From the NCBI GenBank assembly GCA_900554835.1, contig USJD01000183.1, positions 1 to 6,921 of the forward strand: a DNA stretch of 6,921 nt, read 5' to 3'. The translations under genes were made by a program, and so were the position numbers. This stretch comes from an uncultured Prevotella sp. GTDB taxonomy: Bacteria > Bacteroidota > Bacteroidia > Bacteroidales > Bacteroidaceae. Positions 1 through 6,219 of this stretch are shown in pieces. Each line of letters begins with the position of its first letter. Within the stretch, counting starts at the first letter, position 1. A model generated the notes under the pieces. That model saw only the letters and a list, made by a program, of their open reading frames with translations. It searched no databases and had not been told where the DNA came from.

Positions 1-1614
1 AAGGAGGTTCAACGTGCCATGGCTGTCAATAAGAATAATGCTGTGACTTGGGTGTATGCTGGACGTAATGCTTATGCAAAGAAGAACTATGAAAAGGCAC
101 TGAGTGATTATGATTATGCCGTAAAATTAGATCCTCAGTACTCTTCTGCATACGCTTTTCGGGCAGATACTTATATGGCAATGCGAAACTATAAGAATGC
201 TGCAGAGGATGTCGTCAATGCTTTGTCTGTAAATAATGACTCAAAGGCATTTTTCCAACTTTATATGTTGGCAAAAGAAGCTTTGCCTGTTCTTATTATA
301 CAGTTGAATACTCAGCAAGCAAAGGAACCCAAAAAGAGTGACTGGAGCTATTATCTGGGACTAATGTATAATGAGCGAGGAAAATATTTGGATGCAGAGA
401 ATGCCTTTAAGAAGGCACTTGAAATCAATACATTTGAAAGCTCGGACCATACAAAACTAATTTGTAGAAATATGTCGAAATCCCTAATGAGACTTGGTAA
501 GTATGAGGAAACTTTAGCGATGACAGACAAGTGTTTGGCTTTGGATTCTGCAGATGTAGATACATGGCAATATCGTGCTCTTGCCTTTTATAATATGGGG
601 AAGAAAAGTGCTGCTGTAGATGCGTTCAATTCTGCGATTCATTTTAATCCTGATAATGCCTTCCTTTATTATTGGAGAGCAAGGATGTATATGTATTCAG
701 ATTTGCTTCGAAATGCGCTTGATGATATTAATACAGCTATCTCTTTGGATGAAACTGATAATGACTATCTGTTGCAGCGCAGTGAAATATATAAACGGAT
801 GAAACGATATGATGAGAGTGATGCGGATTGTAAAGCTGTTATTAATGCTGAAATGAAACGTGACACTGATGAACGTGATGTTGAGACGCTTGCTTATGCT
901 TATGTTCGTTTGGGACAAAAAGATAAGGCTTTGGAATTTGTTAAGGAATTGGAAGAAAAGGTTGTGACAAGTGGTGATGAATATGATATAGCTTGTTTAT
1001 ATTCTTTAATGGATGATAAGCAGCAAGCTCTTGATTATTTAGAAAAAGCTTTAAAACATGGCTTTTGTGAGTTTGTGCAAATTGCTAATGATGCAGACCT
1101 TGACAATATCCGTGATATGAAGAAATTTCAGGAAATAGTAGATGAATATAAGAATATTCAAAGAGAAAAAGCTATAGATAAGGAGGATGAAAAGTCAAAA
1201 AGTATAGAGAAAATAGTGGAAGTTCCCTTTGTAAGAGAGGCTGGAATTTGTAAAGTTAAGTGTGAAATAAACGGCTTACCTTTGCACTTCTACTTCGATA
1301 CAGGAGCTGCAGATGTTACCATTTCGGATGTTGAGGCTCAGTTTATGTTTAAAAATGATTATCTTGCGCCATCTGACGTTAAAGGAAATGCACTTTATGG
1401 TACAGCAGATGGAAGTGTTGTTGAGGGAACTGTTATTATCCTGCGAAAGATAGACTTTGGAGGGCTTGAACTTTCTAATATAAAAGCCAGTGTTGTACAT
1501 AACCAAAAAGCTCCGTTGCTTCTCGGACAAAGTGTTTTGGGAAAGTTGGGAAAAATAGAAATAGATAACGCCAAGAAAGTGTTACGTATTACACATAAGC
1601 AGAAAATTAAGTAA
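1..1614 (+). CDS. TPR-repeat protein with C-terminal retropepsin-like aspartic protease domain (5' end cut by window)
   Basis: Numbering is from the ATG at 19. About eight tetratricopeptide-type helical repeats cover residues 8-345 (for example 22-42, 108-136, 180-212, 214-245 and 322-347), with the usual small residue and A-L-x-x-D/N-P pattern. A charged linker (375-400) leads to a clan AA aspartic protease-like domain (about 400-525) with the catalytic motif F-D-T-G-A (D427-T428-G429) and the second hydrophobic-Gly motif LLLGQ (500-504). By family knowledge TPRs bind proteins and single-domain aspartyl proteases act as dimers; the substrate is unknown. An AAGGAGG at 1-7 resembles a ribosome site for the ATG at 19, but the frame is open to base 1. 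The codons before 19 read KEVQRA, which with MAVNKN looks like the end of a TPR helix B, so I infer that the true start is upstream and the gene is partial. No signal peptide can be judged. It is followed after 14 bases by the calcium ATPase, probably in one operon. Confidence 0.85.
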   Translation, partial: KEVQRAMAVNKNNAVTWVYAGRNAYAKKNYEKALSDYDYAVKLDPQYSSAYAFRADTYMAMRNYKNAAEDVVNALSVNNDSKAFFQLYMLAKEALPVLIIQLNTQQAKEPKKSDWSYYLGLMYNERGKYLDAENAFKKALEINTFESSDHTKLICRNMSKSLMRLGKYEETLAMTDKCLALDSADVDTWQYRALAFYNMGKKSAAVDAFNSAIHFNPDNAFLYYWRARMYMYSDLLRNALDDINTAISLDETDNDYLLQRSEIYKRMKRYDESDADCKAVINAEMKRDTDERDVETLAYAYVRLGQKDKALEFVKELEEKVVTSGDEYDIACLYSLMDDKQQALDYLEKALKHGFCEFVQIANDADLDNIRDMKKFQEIVDEYKNIQREKAIDKEDEKSKSIEKIVEVPFVREAGICKVKCEINGLPLHFYFDTGAADVTISDVEAQFMFKNDYLAPSDVKGNALYGTADGSVVEGTVIILRKIDFGGLELSNIKASVVHNQKAPLLLGQSVLGKLGKIEIDNAKKVLRITHKQKIK

Positions 1615-1628
1615 ATAACAATTATATT

Positions 1629-4478
1629 ATGGAACAAAAACATCATTACACAGGCTTAACCGATGCCCAAGTGCTCGAAAGCCGTAGTAAACATGGTGCC
1701 AATGTCTTGACACCACCAGAGAAAGAACCTTTATGGAAACAATTCCTTGAGAAGTTTGGCGACCCTCTGATTATCATTTTGCTGATAGCCGGAGTGTTGT
1801 CTATCGGCATTTCTTGCTATGAGTTTTGGGGATTGCATGAAGGTGCAGAGACATTCTTTGAGCCAGTTGGTATCTTTGTGGCTATTTTGCTTGCCACTGG
1901 TATCGCTTTTATCTTTGAGTTAAAGGCTGATAAGCAGTTCTCGGTTCTCAACCAAGTTAATGACGACGAAATGGTAGAGGTAATCCGAAATGGGAACACA
2001 ACTTCTATCAAGAAGAAAGATGTCGTTGTTGGTGATATCGTAGTGTTGAATACAGGCGAGGAGATTCCTGCTGATGGAGAACTTTTAGAGGCGGTTACCT
2101 TGAATGTTGATGAGTCTTCTTTGACAGGTGAGCCTATTTGTCATAAGACAATTCATGAGCAGGAGTTTGATAAGGACGCAACATTTCCTTCTAACCAAGT
2201 GATGCGTGGAACAAAGGTAATGGAAGGTCATGGTATCTTCAAAGTCTTGGCTGTTGGCGATAAAACGGAAAATGGTAAAGTCTTTGAGGCAGCCCAGATA
2301 GATGATAGTGTTCGTACACCATTAAATGAACAGTTGGATGGATTGGCAGACTTGATAACCAAGTTGAGTTATATTTTCGCTGCGCTTATTATCGTTCTCA
2401 AACTGATGGTGTTCTTCGGTTGGAGTCCTATTGTTTTGACATTGGCGGTTCCTACAGCTATATTCTTCTGGATGGTTATAAAAAAGTTTGACGACTGGAG
2501 TTGGAAGGCAGTTGTTCCTTCAATCATTGGCTATTTTGTGATATTGATGGGTATGGTAGTTTATTTCCATGATACTTTGATGCCGGGTGAGCAAATAGCT
2601 AAGTTGATTACATATACGTTGGATACCTTGATGATTGCAGTAACACTTGTGGTTGTTGCGGTACCAGAAGGTTTGCCAATGGCTGTTACTCTGAGCTTGG
2701 CTTATAGTATGACTCGAATGATGAAGACCAACAATTTAGTTCGTAAAATGCATGCTTGTGAGACGATGGGTGCTACGACAGTTATCTGTACCGATAAAAC
2801 TGGTACTTTAACACAGAATCAGATGCAAGTGCATGATACCAATTTCTATGGTCTTTCTGTTCAGACGTTGGGCAATGATAAGGAAAGTCTGTTGATTGAG
2901 GAAGGTATCGCTGTCAATTCTACGGCTTCTTTGGATTATTCAGATGCAGAGGCTGTAAAAGTCTTGGGTAATCCTACGGAGGGTGCTTTGCTTCTTTGGC
3001 TCAAGAAGGCTGGCGTTGATTATCTTAATCTGCGTGAGTCTGCTGAACTTTTGGAGGAGTTGCCTTTCTCTACAGAGCGTAAGTATATGGCAACAATCGT
3101 TAAGTCTTCCTTGTGTGAAGGAAAGACTATTCTCTATGTCAAGGGTGCTCCTGAAATTGTAAGTGGTTTGTGCAAGAACATCGAGAACAATGTTTCTAAA
3201 ACTGATATTGAGAATCAGTTGGTTGAATATCAGAACCAAGCTATGCGTACCCTCGGCTTCGCTTATCAAATAATTGATAGTAAGGCTGACGTATTCAAGG
3301 ATGGTAAGGTTGTGGCTGATAATTTAACCTTTATGGGGGTTGTGGCTATCAGCGACCCTGTTCGTCTGGATGTTCCTGCAGCCGTTGCAGAATGTATGAA
3401 TGCCGGTATCAATGTGAAGATTGTTACTGGTGATACTCCTGGTACAGCTAAGGAAATCGGTCGCCAAATTGGTCTGTGGACAGCAAAGGATGGTGATAAG
3501 AATATTATTACTGGTCCAGAGTTTGCTGCTCTTTCTGATGGAGAGTTGGATAAGAGAGTCTTGGATTTGAAGATAATCTCTCGTGCTCGTCCTATGGATA
3601 AAAAACGATTAGTTGAGGCTTTGCAAAGGAAGAACCAAGTCGTTGCTGTTACTGGTGACGGAACTAACGATGCCCCTGCTTTGAAGGCTGCTCATGTTGG
3701 TTTGTCTATGGGTGATGGTACTTCTGTAGCTAAGGAGGCATCTGATATTACCATTATCGACAATTCATTTAGTAGTATTGGTAAGGCGGTGATGTGGGGA
3801 CGTTCACTCTATCAGAATATCCAACGTTTCTTGCTCTTCCAGTTGACTGTGAATGTGGCAGCTTGCTTTATCGTTCTTTTTGGTGCATTTATGGGCGAGG
3901 AAAGTCCGCTTACCGTAACTCAGATGCTTTGGGTGAACTTGATTATGGATACTTTTGCAGCAATGGCATTGGCATCTTTGCCTCCATCTGAGAGCGTGAT
4001 GAAAGATAAGCCAAGAGATAGAAATGCCTTTATCTTAAATAAGGCGATGTATCAGAACATCTTGGGCGTGGGTGGATTCTTCTTTGTGTTGCTGCTTGTT
4101 TTACTTTATGTCTTTGAGCATTCGAATATTACGCAGTTAACAGACTTACTCAACGTTCAGTTAGGTGCATCTGATGGTCTTACTCCTTACGAGTTGACTT
4201 TATTCTTCACCATCTTCGTGATGACTCACTTCTTCTATCTCTTCTGTGCAAGAGCATTTGAGACAGGTAAGAGTGCGCTTCATTTCAAGGGATGCAAGGG
4301 CTTGTTGATTATTGCAACTATCATTTTGGCTGGTCAGATTGCTATGGTAGAGATTCCTGGTTTGCAGAATTTCTTCAATGTAACAGGTCTGAAGTTTGAG
4401 GATTGGGTAATCATCATCGTTGGTTCTTCACTTGTGCTTTGGATTCGTGAAATTTGGAGTTTGCTAAAGAAAATCTAA
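1629..4478 (+). CDS. Calcium-translocating P-type ATPase, PMCA type
   Basis: A 949-residue P2B-like cation pump that would export Ca2+ across the cytoplasmic membrane using ATP. Domains in order are: N-terminal cation-ATPase domain (about 4-70); TM1/TM2 (about 47-97); actuator domain with T166-G167-E168; TM4 with P346-E347-G348-L349-P350; phosphorylation motif with D389 (DKTGT); nucleotide-binding K505-G506-A507-P508-E509; T600-G601-D602; hinge G676-D677-G678-T679-N680-D681; and a C-terminal membrane domain to the end. Candidate Ca ligands are E347, N742 (TM5), N770 and D774 (TM6), a single-site pattern as in PMCA pumps. All catalytic motifs are intact. There is no long C-terminal calmodulin-binding tail, as is usual in bacteria. 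It is somewhat longer than the roughly 880-900 residues I expect for bacterial relatives. The excess seems to lie between TM3 and TM4 (about 264-331), where two additional hydrophobic stretches occur. The ATG at 1629 is used because it gives the typical start (YTGLTDAQVLES). No strong Shine-Dalgarno is visible, as is common in Bacteroidota. Confidence 0.96.
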   Translation: MEQKHHYTGLTDAQVLESRSKHGANVLTPPEKEPLWKQFLEKFGDPLIIILLIAGVLSIGISCYEFWGLHEGAETFFEPVGIFVAILLATGIAFIFELKADKQFSVLNQVNDDEMVEVIRNGNTTSIKKKDVVVGDIVVLNTGEEIPADGELLEAVTLNVDESSLTGEPICHKTIHEQEFDKDATFPSNQVMRGTKVMEGHGIFKVLAVGDKTENGKVFEAAQIDDSVRTPLNEQLDGLADLITKLSYIFAALIIVLKLMVFFGWSPIVLTLAVPTAIFFWMVIKKFDDWSWKAVVPSIIGYFVILMGMVVYFHDTLMPGEQIAKLITYTLDTLMIAVTLVVVAVPEGLPMAVTLSLAYSMTRMMKTNNLVRKMHACETMGATTVICTDKTGTLTQNQMQVHDTNFYGLSVQTLGNDKESLLIEEGIAVNSTASLDYSDAEAVKVLGNPTEGALLLWLKKAGVDYLNLRESAELLEELPFSTERKYMATIVKSSLCEGKTILYVKGAPEIVSGLCKNIENNVSKTDIENQLVEYQNQAMRTLGFAYQIIDSKADVFKDGKVVADNLTFMGVVAISDPVRLDVPAAVAECMNAGINVKIVTGDTPGTAKEIGRQIGLWTAKDGDKNIITGPEFAALSDGELDKRVLDLKIISRARPMDKKRLVEALQRKNQVVAVTGDGTNDAPALKAAHVGLSMGDGTSVAKEASDITIIDNSFSSIGKAVMWGRSLYQNIQRFLLFQLTVNVAACFIVLFGAFMGEESPLTVTQMLWVNLIMDTFAAMALASLPPSESVMKDKPRDRNAFILNKAMYQNILGVGGFFFVLLLVLLYVFEHSNITQLTDLLNVQLGASDGLTPYELTLFFTIFVMTHFFYLFCARAFETGKSALHFKGCKGLLIIATIILAGQIAMVEIPGLQNFFNVTGLKFEDWVIIIVGSSLVLWIREIWSLLKKI

Positions 4479-4491
4479 AATAAAATAGAAG

Positions 4492-4533
4492 GAGTTGCGT
4501 TATTCTTTAAGATAGAAGGCGCAACTCTTTTTT
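4492..4533 (+). terminator. Rho-independent terminator after the calcium ATPase gene
   Basis: An 8-bp perfect stem, GAGTTGCG (4492-4499) with CGCAACTC (4520-4527), is followed directly by six T (4528-4533). Inside it TTCT (4503-4506) can pair with AGAA (4514-4517), extending the hairpin past a small internal loop. It sits 14 bases after the ATPase stop and should end the TPR-protease/ATPase transcript. Confidence 0.9.
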
Positions 4534-4558
4534 ATCAATTTCTAAAATATATAAAGAT

Positions 4559-4723
4559 ATGTCTAAGTTTAAAATACCAGGAGTTTCATTCTCCTTAAAT
4601 CGGGCTTTAGGCATCACGCAAGCTAAACAAAAGTTCGCTCGTGAGACTGGTATTCCAACCTCAAAGGCTGGATTGGAAAGAAAAATCGGTAAGATGGTTT
4701 TGAAGGCATTGTTTAGAAAATAA
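4559..4723 (+). CDS. Small basic conserved-looking hypothetical protein (54 aa)
   Basis: An intact ATG-to-TAA frame of 54 codons beginning MSKFKIPGVSFSLNRALG, continuing with ITQAKQKFARETGIPTSKAG and ending KALFRK. It is strongly basic (many K/R, few acidic residues), has no membrane segment and no Cys/His cluster. The G-I-T-x-A-K-x-K-x-A-R-x-T-G-I-P-T core reads like a real conserved sequence, and I believe similar small proteins occur in Bacteroides and Prevotella, but I cannot name the family or a function. Nucleic-acid binding would fit the charge but is only a guess. The start lies 25 bases after the U-tract of the ATPase terminator. I see no TAnnTTTG promoter before it, so transcription may depend on readthrough or on an unrecognised promoter. 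It is followed after 2 bases by another small frame. Confidence 0.65.
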   Translation: MSKFKIPGVSFSLNRALGITQAKQKFARETGIPTSKAGLERKIGKMVLKALFRK

Positions 4724-4725
4724 TC

Positions 4726-4797
4726 ATGGTGTTACTAAAGAATTTATCGGATTTGTGGAATGCACTTCGGTGGCGATTGCTTTGGGGCTGCGTATGA
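4726..4797 (+). CDS. Possible 23-residue peptide, function unknown
   Basis: A 23-codon frame, MVLLKNLSDLWNALRWRLLW followed by GCV. It starts 2 bases after the stop of the 54-aa gene, and its TGA overlaps the ATG of the next frame (ATGA at 4794-4797), an arrangement typical of translational coupling. The peptide is rich in Leu, Trp and Arg and would be amphipathic if helical. No family is recognised. It could be a leader peptide, a genuine microprotein, or chance: the overlapping frame 3 is also open through here (4704-4928), so the downstream gene could instead begin earlier at a non-ATG codon such as the GTG at 4755. Confidence 0.3.
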   Translation: MVLLKNLSDLWNALRWRLLWGCV

Positions 4798-4928
4798 ATT
4801 TCATCCAGTTAAGCATGGGAACTTCGATATATAAGGTGAAGAAAAGGAAGGGGTGTGAAGAAGGGTATGATGCCGGTTTTGATGATGGATTCGCTGATAG
4901 TGGCTGTGACTCAGCGGAGGAAGAGTAG
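4794..4928 (+). CDS. Small hypothetical protein with acidic tail (44 aa)
   Basis: A 44-codon frame starting MNFIQLSMGTSIYKVKKRKG and ending in an acidic, Gly/Asp-rich tail (EEGYDAGFDDGFADS, then acidic to the TAG). The basic middle and acidic tail, and the repeated G-x-D-x-G-F-x-D-G-F pattern, look selected rather than random. No family is recognised. The ATG overlaps the TGA of the preceding 23-codon frame by ATGA, which suggests coupled translation in a micro-operon with the 54-aa gene. The frame is open upstream to 4704, so the start is uncertain. Confidence 0.45.
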   Translation: MNFIQLSMGTSIYKVKKRKGCEEGYDAGFDDGFADSGCDSAEEE

Positions 4929-5022
4929 TGGCTTTACATGATAGTTGCTTTCTGAAACCATAATCATGGCTGCAAACATAAACTTCTTCCTTCTAATTGT
5001 GCCCCTTTACATAACTTTTGAG
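4929..5022. other. Intergenic stretch before the Abi promoter, nothing recognised
   Basis: No convincing gene, promoter or repeat is seen here beyond a 10-base match, ATAATCATGG, at 4960-4969 that also occurs at 4720-4729. A 30-codon hydrophobic frame starting at 4966 runs through the inverted repeat and promoter and is judged to be chance. Confidence 0.5.
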
Positions 5023-5043
5023 AAACTTTTTGCGAAAAAGTTT
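5023..5043. repeat. Perfect 9-bp inverted repeat next to the Abi leader promoter
   Basis: AAACTTTTT (5023-5031), GCG spacer, AAAAAGTTT (5035-5043). It overlaps the -33 TTTG box. It could be an operator or an A/T-rich upstream activating element; similar AAAAAGTTT tracts precede many Bacteroidota promoters to my knowledge. It is not a terminator in either direction because the stem is AT-rich and followed by no clean U-run. Confidence 0.6.
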
Positions 5044-5072
5044 TGTTGTTTCGAATAAAATTTATACCTTTG
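5042..5072 (+). promoter_or_regulatory. Bacteroidota-type promoter for the Abi leader RNA
   Basis: A -33 box TTTG (5042-5045) and a -7 box TACCTTTG (5065-5072) with 19 bases between them match the Bacteroidota sigma-ABfr consensus TTTG / TAnnTTTG. The expected transcript start is about 5076-5080, only a few bases before the leader hairpin, so the hairpin would be the very 5' end of the RNA. Confidence 0.8.
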
Positions 5073-5078
5073 CAGCAA

Positions 5079-5136
5079 CATACTCACCCCGCTTCCCTTT
5101 AGAACAGCGCGCTCAGGGTGAGTCTTTTTTTTTTTT
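5079..5136 (+). ncRNA. Structured leader RNA upstream of Abi_2 gene, candidate abiF-type antitoxin RNA with terminator
   Basis: Seen: an 8-bp perfect outer stem ACTCACCC (5082-5089) with GGGTGAGT (5116-5123). An inner helix CGCT (5090-5093) with AGCG (5106-5109) stacks directly on its 5' side. A 6-base bulge CGCTCA (5110-5115), a 12-base loop TCCCTTTAGAAC (5094-5105) and a run of 12 T (5125-5136) complete it. The RNA would begin right after the promoter and end at the U-run, giving about 55-60 nt. Known: comparative genomics has described a conserved structured RNA upstream of abiF genes, and AbiF proteins have been reported as HEPN toxins held by a small RNA. Inferred: this is that RNA, with the terminator metering how much transcript reaches the toxin gene. 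It could alternatively be a plain attenuator. Exact ends are estimated. Confidence 0.7.
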
Positions 5137-5144
5137 GTATGCTT

Positions 5145-6044
5145 ATGAATAAGATTGCATATCCAAAGGAGCAAAAAAGTTTTGATGAGCAAATTGCTCT
5201 GTTGAAACAAAGAGGTATGTATTTCGAGGATGAAGTACGGGCTAACTGCATTTTGCAAAATGTCAGTTATTATAGGTTGAGTGGCTATTGGTATCCTTTA
5301 CTGAAAGATAAGCAAAGGCACATATTCAAGGATGGGGCTTCTTTTGATAATGCTTATTCCATATATAAGTTTGATTCGGCATTGCGTAAGTTGGTTCTTT
5401 CTGAAATAGAGAAAATTGAGATTGCTGTAAGAACACAATTTTCTTATATCATGTCACAAGAATATGATGGATGGTGGTTTACTGATTCTTCTTTGTTCTC
5501 AACTCCAGCAAAACATGCGAAGACTTTGGCTAAAGTTGAAGATGAGTATAATAGAAGCGATGAAGATTTTATAGTCTCTTTTAAGGCTAAATATTGCAAT
5601 CGTTTTCCTCCAAGTTGGATAACTTTAGAAATTACATCTTTGGGGACAATGTCTATATTGTATTCCAATCTAAAAGGCGGAAGATGCAGAAGACAGATAG
5701 CCAAATATTTTGGGGTAGCAGATACGATTATGGTGTCATGGTTGCATACTATCACGTATGTGCGGAATATCTGTGCTCATCATAGCCGATTATGGAACAA
5801 GACGTTTGGTATAACCCCAATGATGCCAAGGAGGACGACTTTTTCTTTTGTTACATTGCCAACTAAAGGAACTCAGCACGTATATTTTGTTCTTTGTATG
5901 ATTCAGTATCTCTTGAATATTATCAATCCATCGAATACTTTCCGCAATAAGATAAATGTTCTGTTGGAAGAATATCCAAATATTGATATTGTTGCTATGG
6001 GATTTCCTGAGAATTGGAAAGAACAACCTTTGTGGAAATCTTGA
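5145..6044 (+). CDS. Abi_2 family (AbiD/AbiF-type) HEPN protein, abortive-infection toxin
   Basis: A full-length 299-residue Abi_2 family protein (PF07751-like). The family causes abortive phage infection and carries a HEPN fold with probable RNase activity. Visible conserved blocks are QIALLKQRG (16-24), SYYRLSGYWYP (41-51), the F-D-x-x-L-R-K-L-V block (76-84), IEKIEIAVRTQ (88-98), WWFTD (110-114), PPSWITLE (155-162), and the HEPN motif R207-N-I-C-A-H212 followed by HSRLWN. Arg and His of R-x4-H are both present, so it should be catalytically competent. The C-terminus (GFPENWKEQPLW) is of normal type, so the gene is not truncated. An in-frame GTG at 5118 would extend it by nine residues but lies in the leader hairpin and T-run, so the start is the ATG at 5145 or at 5139. 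It follows the structured leader RNA and its promoter, suggesting control by that RNA. No signal peptide or membrane segment, so cytoplasmic. Confidence 0.93.
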   Translation: MNKIAYPKEQKSFDEQIALLKQRGMYFEDEVRANCILQNVSYYRLSGYWYPLLKDKQRHIFKDGASFDNAYSIYKFDSALRKLVLSEIEKIEIAVRTQFSYIMSQEYDGWWFTDSSLFSTPAKHAKTLAKVEDEYNRSDEDFIVSFKAKYCNRFPPSWITLEITSLGTMSILYSNLKGGRCRRQIAKYFGVADTIMVSWLHTITYVRNICAHHSRLWNKTFGITPMMPRRTTFSFVTLPTKGTQHVYFVLCMIQYLLNIINPSNTFRNKINVLLEEYPNIDIVAMGFPENWKEQPLWKS

Positions 6045-6165
6045 ACGATAAAAAGAGTTATTTTCCCATGTCTTTCTTGCAAAGAACAGGGCTTTGTCCA
6101 TATCATCCTTACATTTGTCAATGATACGGCGATGATGGGTCCAAGGAATAAGAAAAAGCAATTTG

Positions 6166-6192
6166 AAATCGTCCGCAAACTGCGGACGATTT
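6166..6192. repeat. Palindrome 1 of a tandem 30-bp pair; possible terminator for the Abi gene
   Basis: AAATCGTCCGCA (6166-6177), AAC loop, TGCGGACGATTT (6181-6192), a 12-bp perfect inverted repeat. On the plus strand it is GC-rich at its core and runs into TTTTTAG (the T-run is 6190-6194), so it could act as an intrinsic terminator about 120 bases after the Abi stop. On the minus strand it forms the second of two 30-bp in-frame repeats (N-R-P-Q-F-A-D-D-F-K) within the DUF1016 fragment. Confidence 0.75.
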
Positions 6193-6198
6193 TTAGAT

Positions 6199-6219
6199 TG
6201 TTCCGCAACTTGCGGAACA
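6199..6219. repeat. Palindrome 2 of a tandem 30-bp pair
   Basis: TGTTCCGCAA (6199-6208), one base, TTGCGGAACA (6210-6219), a 10-bp perfect inverted repeat. It shares the CCGCA...TGCGG core with the palindrome at 6166-6192 but has different outer bases that still pair. On the minus strand it encodes the repeat N-V-P-Q-V-A-E-Q-S-K. The IS1380-like transposase fragment begins at the very next base (6220). Confidence 0.75.

Noticed and set aside
4534..4558. Promoter for the 54-aa gene in the gap after the ATPase terminator
   Set aside because: The gap is AT-rich but contains no TAnnTTTG element, and the -33 position would fall within the terminator.
4966..5058. 30-codon hydrophobic frame (MAANINFFLLIVPLY...), type I toxin-like in look
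   Set aside because: It runs through the 5023-5043 inverted repeat and the -33 region of the leader promoter. Its last codons are simply that repeat translated, and no start signal or promoter of its own is seen.
6166..6219. Repeated palindromes considered as a CRISPR array
   Set aside because: Only two imperfect units with no intervening unique spacers and no cas genes; they are tandem in-frame hairpins.
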